The notes below the pieces were generated by a model. It did not search any database. It was not told where the DNA came from and saw only the letters and a list, made by a program, of their open reading frames with translations. 64,000 nucleotides of DNA, taken from contig NZ_QYRN01000003.1 of assembly GCF_003583935.1 (NCBI RefSeq), positions 310,001-374,000 of the forward strand, written 5' to 3'. The DNA is from Aureimonas flava. GTDB lineage: Bacteria; Pseudomonadota; Alphaproteobacteria; Rhizobiales; Rhizobiaceae. Positions 57,136 through 64,000 of the stretch are shown piece by piece; within the stretch, counting starts at the first letter, position 1; every line of letters begins with the position of its first letter. The position numbers were made by a program, and so were the translations under genes.

Positions 57136-59993
57136 TGGGAGCCCTGTCCTTCGGCGCCCCGCTGCTCCTGGCCGGCCTTCTCGCACTGCCCGCGATCTGG
57201 TGGCTGCTGCGGCTGACCCCGCCGCGCCCGCAGACCGAGACCTTCCCGCCCCTGCGCATCCTCGAGCGTGTGCTCAAGCGCGAGGAGACGCCGGCGCGCA
57301 GCCCCTGGTGGCTGACGCTGCTGCGGCTGCTGCTCGCCGCGCTGGTGATCCTGGCGCTGGCCGCGCCGATCCTCAACCCGCGCGAAAGCGCGCTGACCGG
57401 CGACGGTCCCGTGGTCGTCATGCTCGACAACGGATGGGCCAGCGCGCGCGACTGGGACGAGCGGCGCGCGGCCGCCGAGGAGCTGATCCGCGAGGCGGGC
57501 GAGGCCGGGCGGCCGGTGTCGCTGCTGCTCACCGCGGAGGGTGCCGCCAACGATGCGGCGCCCGTGGAGGCCGCGACCGCGCTGGAGCGGCTGGCCGCCG
57601 CCGAGCCGCGCCCGATCGCGCCCGACCGCGCGGCGGCGGCCGAACGCCTCGCCGCCCTCGCCGGCGGCGGCACCGGCGCCAGCCTCGCCTTCCTGAGCGA
57701 CGGGCTCGACGGCGGCGGGCTGGAAGCCGCCGCGCAGAGTCTGCGTTCGCTCGGCCCCTCGCAGGTCATGCTCTACGCACCGCCCGTGGCGGCGCTGACC
57801 GGCCTCACAGGCGCCCAGAACACGACCGAAGCTCTGGTGGTGCAGGCCGTGCGCCCCGCGGGCGACCCCGGCCCCGCGACCTACCAGCTCCGCGCTCTGG
57901 ACGCGCAGGAGCGCGAGATCGGCCGCGCGCCGCTCGCCTTCGCCGCCGGCTCGACGGAGGCCGAGGCGCGCTTCGCCATCCCGGTGGAACTGCGCAACGA
58001 CGTCGCGCGGATCGAGCGCGACGGCCTCAACGACGCGGCCTCCGTGCGCCTCGTGGACGAAAGCTTCCAGCGCCGGCGCGTGGCGCTGGTGTCGGGCGAG
58101 GCCGCCGACCTCGCGCAGCCGCTGCTTTCGCCGCTCTACTACATCACCCGCGCGCTGGAGCCCTTCGCCGACCTCGTGCGCGCCGACAGCGCCGATCTCG
58201 GCACGGCGATCCCGGCCTTGATCGAGCAACGCCCCTCGGTGATCGTGCTGGCCGACATCGGCGTCCTGCCCGACGCGGCGACGCAGGCGCTGAACGGCTT
58301 CCTCGAGAGCGGCGGCACGCTGGTGCGCTTCGCCGGCCCGCGCCTCGCCGCCTCCACGGCGGAGGACACGCTTGTCCCGGTGCGGCTGCGCGGCGGCGAG
58401 CGGCAGCTCGGCGGCGCCCTGTCGTGGTCGGAGCCCCAGCGGCTCGCGCCGATCCCCGACGGCAGCCCGTTTGCCGGCATCACGGTGCCGGACGACGTGA
58501 CGGTCTCGCGCCAGATCCTGGCCGAACCCTCGGCGGACCTATCCGAGCGCACCTGGGCGGGCCTGGCCGACGGCACGCCGATCGTCACCGCCGCCGCGCG
58601 CGGCGCGGGCACCATCGTCCTGTTCCACACCACCGCCGAGGCCACCTGGTCGAACCTGCCGATCTCGGGCGCCTTCGTGGACATGCTGCGCCGGATCGTG
58701 TCGCTGTCGCGCGGGGCGTCGGGCACGGACGGCGGAACCGCCGAGACCAGCCTGCCGCCCTATCGCGTGATGAACGGGCAGGCGCGCCTCGTGCAGCCGG
58801 GCCCCGACGTGCGCCCGCTGCTGCTGCGCCCGGGCGCGGCGCCGGTGCCGGGCCCGGAGACCCCGCCGGGCCTCTACGGCACGGCCGAGGGGTACCGCGC
58901 CCTGAACCTCCTCGGCGCCGACGCCACGCTGCGGCCTCTGCAGGCGTTCGACCTCGGCGCGCCCGTCGCCGCGCGCGCCTACGGCACGGCGGGCGCCACC
59001 GACCTGACGCCCTGGCTGTTCGCGGGCGCCGTGGCGCTGTTCGCGCTGGATGCGCTGGCGCTCCTGTGGCTGAACGGCGGCTTCGCCCGTCTGCGGCGCG
59101 GGCTCGCCCGCCCGGCGGCGCCGGCGGCGCTCCTGGTGGCCGCCGCGCTTCTCGCCGGCATGGGTGGCTTGCCCGGCCGCGCCGAGGCGCAGGACGCCCC
59201 CTCGCCCGCCGCGCTCGCGACGCAGGGGCTGGAGGGCATCGACGCCGCGCGCGCGATCGCCGCCACCGAGACCACGCACCTCGCCTATGTGGAGACCGGC
59301 GAGGCCGCCACCGACGAGATCTCGCGCCAGGGCCTCGACGGGCTGTCGCAGTTCATCGCCTCCAAGACCGCGCTGGAGCCCGGCCCGCCCATGGCGGTCG
59401 ACATCGCGGCCGACGAGCTGTCGTTCTATCCGATCCTGTACTGGCCGATCCGCGCCTCAGCTCCGATGCCGAGCCAGGAGGCGATCAGCCGGGTGGACGC
59501 CTACATGAAGCAGGGTGGCACGGTGCTGTTCGACGTGGAGGGCGACGCGATGGGCGACCTGTCGGGCACCACGGTCTCGGCCGGGCAGCGACGCCTGCGC
59601 GACATCCTGGCCGATCTCGACATCCCGCCGCTGGAGCCCGTGCCGCGCGACCACGTCCTGACCAAGGCCTTCTACATCATGGACAGCTTCCCCGGCCGGC
59701 ACACGGGCTCGGACCTATGGGTCGAATCCCTGGTGCGCTCGGCCGATGCCGAGGCGCGGCCGGCGAGCGCGGGCGACGGCGTCTCGTCCATCATGATCAC
59801 GTCCAACGATCTCGCCAGCGCCTGGGCGGTGGACGACAACGGGCTGTTCGTCTTCCCCACGGACAACGCCGACCCGTCGCAGCGCGAATACGCCTACCGG
59901 GCGGGCGTCAACATCGTGATGTACGTGCTCACGGGCAACTACAAGGCCGACCAGGTCCACGTGCCGGCCCTTCTCGAGCGCCTGGGACAATGA
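57135..59993 (+). CDS. BatA-like / DUF4159 membrane protein
   Basis: The 952-residue protein has an N-terminal BatA-type membrane segment ('LLLAGLLALPAIWWLLRLTPP' read in parts, and a second helix near residue 65), a VWA-like region with 'VVVMLDNGWASARDWDE' lacking a perfect MIDAS (Asp-Asn-Gly), a middle helix pair near residues 620-670, and a C-terminal DUF4159 domain ('ELSFYPILYWPIRA' and 'YMKQGGTVLFDVEGDAMGD'). It probably forms the membrane partner of the MoxR complex. Substrate unknown. Confidence 0.88.
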   Translation: MGALSFGAPLLLAGLLALPAIWWLLRLTPPRPQTETFPPLRILERVLKREETPARSPWWLTLLRLLLAALVILALAAPILNPRESALTGDGPVVVMLDNGWASARDWDERRAAAEELIREAGEAGRPVSLLLTAEGAANDAAPVEAATALERLAAAEPRPIAPDRAAAAERLAALAGGGTGASLAFLSDGLDGGGLEAAAQSLRSLGPSQVMLYAPPVAALTGLTGAQNTTEALVVQAVRPAGDPGPATYQLRALDAQEREIGRAPLAFAAGSTEAEARFAIPVELRNDVARIERDGLNDAASVRLVDESFQRRRVALVSGEAADLAQPLLSPLYYITRALEPFADLVRADSADLGTAIPALIEQRPSVIVLADIGVLPDAATQALNGFLESGGTLVRFAGPRLAASTAEDTLVPVRLRGGERQLGGALSWSEPQRLAPIPDGSPFAGITVPDDVTVSRQILAEPSADLSERTWAGLADGTPIVTAAARGAGTIVLFHTTAEATWSNLPISGAFVDMLRRIVSLSRGASGTDGGTAETSLPPYRVMNGQARLVQPGPDVRPLLLRPGAAPVPGPETPPGLYGTAEGYRALNLLGADATLRPLQAFDLGAPVAARAYGTAGATDLTPWLFAGAVALFALDALALLWLNGGFARLRRGLARPAAPAALLVAAALLAGMGGLPGRAEAQDAPSPAALATQGLEGIDAARAIAATETTHLAYVETGEAATDEISRQGLDGLSQFIASKTALEPGPPMAVDIAADELSFYPILYWPIRASAPMPSQEAISRVDAYMKQGGTVLFDVEGDAMGDLSGTTVSAGQRRLRDILADLDIPPLEPVPRDHVLTKAFYIMDSFPGRHTGSDLWVESLVRSADAEARPASAGDGVSSIMITSNDLASAWAVDDNGLFVFPTDNADPSQREYAYRAGVNIVMYVLTGNYKADQVHVPALLERLGQ

Positions 59994-59997
59994 CCCC

Positions 59998-62073
59998 ATG
60001 ACCTGGTCGATCGACGTCTCGCCCTTCTTCTCCTGGACCGTGATCGCGATCCTGGCGGTGCCGGCCGCGCTGCTGGCCGTGGCGCTGCTGGCGGCGCGCA
60101 TGCGCGGCGCGGTGGTGCGCAGCCTGGCGCTGGCGGCCCTGATCCTCGCGCTTCTCAACCCCGTGGTTCTGCGCGAGGAGCGCGATCCGCTGAAGAGCGT
60201 CGTCGCCGTGGTCGTGGACCGGAGCCAGAGCCAGACGATCGGCGAGCGCACGGCCCAGACCGACGCGGCGCTGGAGCGGCTGCGGCAGAACCTCGCCGCC
60301 TATCCGCAGTTCGAGGTGCGCACGATCGAGGCCCGCTCGGCCGGCGACGGCGACGCGACCACGGCGCTGTTCGCCGCGCTGCGCGACGGGCTTCGCGACG
60401 TCTCGCCCGCGCGCGTCGGCGGCGCCATCATGGTCACCGACGGGCAGGTGCACGACATTCCGGACGCCGCGGCCGCGCTGGGCTTCGACGCGCCGGTCCA
60501 TGCCCTGGTCACCGGCCGCCCCGACGAGTTCGACCGGCGGCTGGAGCTCGTCACCTCGCCGCGCTTCGCCCTGGTGGACCAGCCGCAGACCCTGACCTTT
60601 CGCGTGGTGGAGGAAGGCCAGGGCGCGTCCGCCAACCCGGTCGAGGTGCAGATCTTCCTGAACGGCGACCTCGTGGAGCGGCGCAACGCCGTGCCGGGGC
60701 AGGACGCGCAGGTGCAGATCACCCTTCCGCGCGCCGGCAAGAACATCGTGGAGCTCTCGGCGGCGCGCGACGCGCGCGAGATCACCCCGGTCAACAACCG
60801 CGCCATCGCGGTGATCGACGGCATCCGCGAGAACCTGCGCGTGCTGCTCGTCTCGGGCGAGCCACACGCCGGCGAGCGGACCTGGCGCAACCTCCTGAAG
60901 TCGGACGCGGCGGTGGACCTCGTCCACTTCACCATCCTGCGCCCGCCCGAGAAGCAGGACGGCACGCCGATCAACGAGCTGTCGCTGATCGCCTTTCCGA
61001 CGCGCGAGCTGTTCGTGGAGAAGATCGAGGACTTCGACCTCATCATCTTCGACCGCTACCAGAGGCGCGGCGTGCTTCCGACGCTGTACTACGACTACAT
61101 CGCGCAATACGTGCAGAACGGCGGCGCCATGCTGATCGCCTCCGGGCCTGAATATGCCGGGCCCGATTCGGTCGCCAACTCGCCGCTGAGCGCCATCCTG
61201 CCGGCGATGCCCACCGGGCAGGTGGACCAGCGCGCCTTCCGCCCGGTCCTGTCGGAGATCGGCCGCAAGCATCCCGTCACGCGCGACCTTCCCGGCGCCA
61301 GGGCGATGCCGCCGGACTGGAGCCCGTGGTTCCGCTCGGTGGACGTCGGCCAGACGCGCGGCGAGACCGTGATGACGGGGCCGGACGGAAAGCCGCTCCT
61401 GATCCTCGACCGCGCCGGCGAGGGCCGCGTCGCGCTCCTTCTGTCGGACCAGGGCTGGCTGTGGTCGCGCGGCTACGAGGGCGGCGGCCCGCACGTGCCG
61501 CTGTTCCGCCGCCTCGCCCATTGGCTGATGAAGGAGCCGGAACTGGAGGAGGAGGCGCTCGATGCCGAGAGCCTCGGCACCGAGCTCACCGTCACGCGCC
61601 ACACGATCGGCGACGATCCGGGTCCCGCCACCGTGGTCACCCCCTCGGGCCGCGCGGTGCAGCTCCCGCTCGCCCAGGGCGACGAAGGCGAATGGCGCGG
61701 CAGCCTCCAGGCCGACGAGCTCGGCCTCTACCAGGTGGCCAACGGGGACCTGCGCGCGCTGGCCCATGTCGGCCCGGTGAACCCGCGCGAGTATCGCGAG
61801 GCGATCTCCACCACGGCCAAGCTCCAGCCGATCGCGGACGCGACGCGCGGCTCCGTTCGCCGGCTGGCGGAGGCGACGGGCGACGTGTCGGTGCCGCGCG
61901 TCGTGCCGGTGTCGGGCCGGGCGGACGCGGAGGGGCGCGACTGGATCGGCCTGAAGACCACGGAGGAAAGCGTGCTGCGCGGCGTCGACCGCACGCCGCT
62001 CTTCGCCGGGTTCCTCGGCCTCGCGGTGCTGCTGCTCGCCCTCTCGGCCACCTGGTATCGCGAGGGTCGCTGA
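59998..62073 (+). CDS. large membrane protein of the MoxR operon (GATase-like fold)
   Basis: The 691-residue protein has two N-terminal helices (about 14-33 and 37-56), a VWA-like strand 'VVAVVVDRSQSQTIG' with Asp-Arg-Ser-x-Ser, and a middle part reading like a class I glutamine amidotransferase fold ('LRVLLVSGEPHAGERTWRN', 'FDLIIFDRYQRRGVLP', 'VQNGGAMLIASGPEYAG') without the catalytic Cys, and a C-terminal helix. It is 4 bp after the previous gene. Such proteins close this operon type in alphaproteobacteria. Confidence 0.85.
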   Translation: MTWSIDVSPFFSWTVIAILAVPAALLAVALLAARMRGAVVRSLALAALILALLNPVVLREERDPLKSVVAVVVDRSQSQTIGERTAQTDAALERLRQNLAAYPQFEVRTIEARSAGDGDATTALFAALRDGLRDVSPARVGGAIMVTDGQVHDIPDAAAALGFDAPVHALVTGRPDEFDRRLELVTSPRFALVDQPQTLTFRVVEEGQGASANPVEVQIFLNGDLVERRNAVPGQDAQVQITLPRAGKNIVELSAARDAREITPVNNRAIAVIDGIRENLRVLLVSGEPHAGERTWRNLLKSDAAVDLVHFTILRPPEKQDGTPINELSLIAFPTRELFVEKIEDFDLIIFDRYQRRGVLPTLYYDYIAQYVQNGGAMLIASGPEYAGPDSVANSPLSAILPAMPTGQVDQRAFRPVLSEIGRKHPVTRDLPGARAMPPDWSPWFRSVDVGQTRGETVMTGPDGKPLLILDRAGEGRVALLLSDQGWLWSRGYEGGGPHVPLFRRLAHWLMKEPELEEEALDAESLGTELTVTRHTIGDDPGPATVVTPSGRAVQLPLAQGDEGEWRGSLQADELGLYQVANGDLRALAHVGPVNPREYREAISTTAKLQPIADATRGSVRRLAEATGDVSVPRVVPVSGRADAEGRDWIGLKTTEESVLRGVDRTPLFAGFLGLAVLLLALSATWYREGR

Positions 62074-62164
62074 CCTATCTCGCCCTTGCGGCGTGTTCCC
62101 GGACCTTCCCGTCCGGCCATGCGGCATGGGAGGCTGGGAGGTCCGGACGGAAGGCTCGAACGGC

Positions 62165-63181
62165 ATGTCCCGCATCTGTCTCGCCCTGCAGGGCGGCGGC
62201 GCGCACGGCGCCTTCACATGGGGGGTGCTCGACCGCCTCCTGGAAGACCCGACGATCGAGATCGCGGCCGTCAGCGGCACGAGCGCGGGCGCGTTGAATG
62301 CGGCGAGCCTTTCGGCCGGCATGGCGAGCGGCGGTCGCGAGGGCGCCCGCGAGGCGCTGCATCGCCTCTGGGAAACGGTGTCGGCCCGCTCGCCGCTCGG
62401 CGTGGTGGAAAGCAGCCTCCCCTTCTTTCCCTTCCCGCGCTCGATGGTCCATCAGGCGATCGAGCAACTGCGCTCGTTCAGCCAGTTCGTCTCGCCCTAC
62501 AGCCCGACGCGCCCCGGCGGCAATCCGCTGCGCGCCGTGGTGGAGGAGGCGATCGACCTGCCCCTGCTCCAGAGCCAGACCCTGATCCCGACCTTCGTCT
62601 CGGCGACCGACGTGGAGGCGGGCAGCGTTCGCGTGTTCTCGGGCGGGGAGCTGACCGCGGACGCGCTGCTCGCCTCCGCCTGCCTGCCGGACGTGTTCCG
62701 TGCCGTGGAGATCGACGGGCGGCACTACTGGGACGGCGGCTATCTCGGCAACCCGATGCTGACGCCGCTGTTCGCCACCGACCACGGCACGGCCGACCTC
62801 CTGATCGTGCAGGTGACGCCCTTCGTGCGGCCCGGCGTGCCCGACACGGCCGAGGAGATCATGGCGCGCGTCAACGAGATCACCTTCAACACCTCGCTGA
62901 TGCGTGACCTGCGGATGCTGACGGAGACCAAGCGGCTCGTGCGCGGCGAGGACCTCGAGAACCCCGTCCTGCGCCACATCGCGAGCCTCCGGCTCCACAT
63001 GATCTCGGCCGGCGAGGAGCTGACGCGGCGCGGCGCCGTCGGCAAGCTCGACACGCGCTGGTCGGAGCTGACGGACCTGCGCGACCTCGGCCGCGCGGCG
63101 ACCGAGCTCTGGCTGGAGCGGCACGGCGCCGATCTCGGGCACCGCACCTCCCTGCCCACCGAGGTCGAGGGTCTGGTCTAG
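62165..63181 (+). CDS. patatin-like phospholipase
   Basis: The 338-residue protein has the oxyanion loop 'LALQGGGAHGAFTWGVL', the nucleophile elbow 'VSGTSAGALNA' (Ser40 in GTSAG) and the catalytic Asp in 'YWDGGYLGNP' (Asp190), so the Ser-Asp dyad is complete. Patatins cleave acyl esters of lipids or polyhydroxyalkanoates. The ATG at 62165 with AAGG upstream is the best start; a longer frame begins at 62093. Its stop overlaps the convergent GNAT gene by 4 bp. Confidence 0.93.
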   Translation: MSRICLALQGGGAHGAFTWGVLDRLLEDPTIEIAAVSGTSAGALNAASLSAGMASGGREGAREALHRLWETVSARSPLGVVESSLPFFPFPRSMVHQAIEQLRSFSQFVSPYSPTRPGGNPLRAVVEEAIDLPLLQSQTLIPTFVSATDVEAGSVRVFSGGELTADALLASACLPDVFRAVEIDGRHYWDGGYLGNPMLTPLFATDHGTADLLIVQVTPFVRPGVPDTAEEIMARVNEITFNTSLMRDLRMLTETKRLVRGEDLENPVLRHIASLRLHMISAGEELTRRGAVGKLDTRWSELTDLRDLGRAATELWLERHGADLGHRTSLPTEVEGLV

Positions 63182-63690
63182 CGGCGCGGCTCCACCGCGC
63201 CGTGGACGCCCTCGAGGGCGCCGGGCACGAGTTCGAGGCCGAGGATGCGGGTCTCGTCCACCGGGCCGGGCATGACCACCGAGCCGACGGGCAGCGGCCG
63301 ATAGCCGAGCGGTGTGTAGTAGGCGCGGTCGCCCACCAGGAAGATCGCCCGCTCGCCCGCCTGCCGCGCCGCCTCGGCCGCCATGGCCAGAAGCGTCCGG
63401 CCGATGCCCCGCTTCTTGAACCGGGGCCGCACGGCGAGCGGTCCAAGCATCACCACCGGCACGCCGCCGATCGCAACGCGCGTCTGGCGAACCGAGCCGA
63501 CCACCTCGCCGCCCAGGATGGCGACCAGCGACAGGGCCGGGTCGTGGGGCGCGCGCTCGCGCACCCGCTCGGCGGCCCGCGTGAAGCGCCCCGGCCCGAA
63601 GGCCTCGGCGGCGATATCCTCGATGGCGGCGGCGAGTTCGGCGGTTTCCGCGCAGAAGCGCAGGTCGAGATCCTGGACGATGGACAGCAT
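63178..63690 (-). CDS. GNAT family N-acetyltransferase
   Basis: The 170-residue protein has the acetyl-CoA loop 'VRPRFKKRGIGRTLLAMAAE' (Arg/Gln-x-x-Gly-x-Gly/Ala type), 'IFLVGDRAYYTPLGYRPL' and 'GGVPVVMLGPLAVRP'. This is the YhbS-type group of predicted N-acetyltransferases. The substrate is unknown. Start ATG 63688-63690; the frame extends upstream but is Arg/Pro-rich. Confidence 0.9.
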   Translation of the reverse strand: MLSIVQDLDLRFCAETAELAAAIEDIAAEAFGPGRFTRAAERVRERAPHDPALSLVAILGGEVVGSVRQTRVAIGGVPVVMLGPLAVRPRFKKRGIGRTLLAMAAEAARQAGERAIFLVGDRAYYTPLGYRPLPVGSVVMPGPVDETRILGLELVPGALEGVHGAVEPRR

Positions 63691-63928
63691 GGACGGGTCC
63701 TGACGAAGAGACGCTGACGGCTCCGCCGCGCTCGCCCGGAGGGCCGGGTCAGGCGGTGGCGGCGTGGGCTCGGGCGGCTGGTGCCGCCTCCTGGCGTCGT
63801 CGTCGCAGCATCGGAAGAAACTCGTGGTCGTCGGGACTGCCTCTCGGCCGGCACGCTCCATATCATCGCCTGAGCGCCGCGTCGATAGCCGAGCGACGGG
63901 CGGCCGAACGGTGCGAGGGAGCGGACGA

Positions 63929-64000
63929 ATGGGCCTTCTGGTGGACGGCAAGTGGGTGGACAAGTGGTACGACACGGCCAAGTCCGGCGGCAGCTTCGAG
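63929..64000 (+). CDS. glutathionyl-hydroquinone reductase-like (xi-class GST), N-terminal fragment
   Basis: Only the first 24 residues are inside the window: 'MGLLVDGKWVDKWYDTAKSG' then GSFE. The opening 'LVDGKWVDKWYDT' is characteristic of the YqjG/ECM4 family, which reduces glutathionyl-hydroquinones. GGGAG lies before the ATG. The catalytic Cys is outside the window. Confidence 0.8.
   Translation, partial: MGLLVDGKWVDKWYDTAKSGGSFE

Overview
The window is a stretch of a high-GC (visibly near 70 percent) alphaproteobacterial chromosome, most likely order Hyphomicrobiales (Rhizobiales). Evidence: a VtlR/LsrB-type LysR gene directly after trxB; an AbcR-like (alpha-r15) sRNA after it with two CTCCCA motifs; BA14K-, DUF1176- and extensin_C-type secreted proteins; a PetP/PetR-like MarR plus OmpR pair; and a petABC (bc1) operon. 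I cannot fix the family or genus from this sequence. Coding is dense, with many short 1-11 bp overlaps between co-directional genes and a strong GC3 bias that creates many spurious antisense reading frames.

Layout. 1-4.4 kb: end of a glycosyltransferase, a GT25 glycosyltransferase coupled to trkH, and an ABC exporter. 4.7-8.2 kb: trxB, vtlR/lsrB, the AbcR-like sRNA, chrA. 8.2-14.6 kb: aatA, a GST, a PRC-barrel protein, a DUF1176 protein, an acyl-CoA thioesterase, an Asp/Arg-repeat secreted protein and an extensin_C protein. 14.7-15.1 kb: a DUF805-like gene without a usable start. 15.3-18.2 kb: uvrB with long terminal extensions. 18.25-20.08 kb: a sharply bounded AT-rich island with one gene, an Abi/DRT ('unknown group')-like reverse transcriptase, preceded by an inverted repeat that could fold a small RNA; this is the best candidate for an undescribed, probably anti-phage, system. 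20.1-23.4 kb: small secreted proteins, two of which share a C-terminal tail. 23.6-25.2 kb: a cold-shock gene with a structured leader, and a BA14K-like protein.

25.2-31.5 kb: MBL hydrolase, ilvE, the marR-ompR-histidine kinase operon, a CsaA-like tRNA-binding protein, proC and a YbjN protein. 31.8-41 kb: housekeeping genes (UbiK-like, lgt, a MidA-like methyltransferase, pgeF, M24 peptidase-like, prs, HAD, rplY, pth, ychF). 40.9-49.7 kb: a GGDEF protein, petABC and a pair of coupled ABC exporters. 49.8-55 kb: trmL with an apparent frameshift, Nudix, a small conserved protein, hemF, a DUF1059 protein, cca, a CoA-type Nudix and DUF1285. 55.2-62.1 kb: a moxR-DUF58-DUF4159-membrane protein operon. 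The window ends with a patatin, a GNAT acetyltransferase and the start of a glutathionyl-hydroquinone-reductase-like gene.

Themes: envelope and secreted proteins (glycosyltransferases, exporters, lgt, PgeF, MoxR operon, small exported proteins), respiration and redox (bc1, TrxB, GSTs), and post-transcriptional control (AbcR-like sRNA, possible csp leader switch). All functional statements rest on motif recognition and family knowledge; no database search was possible.
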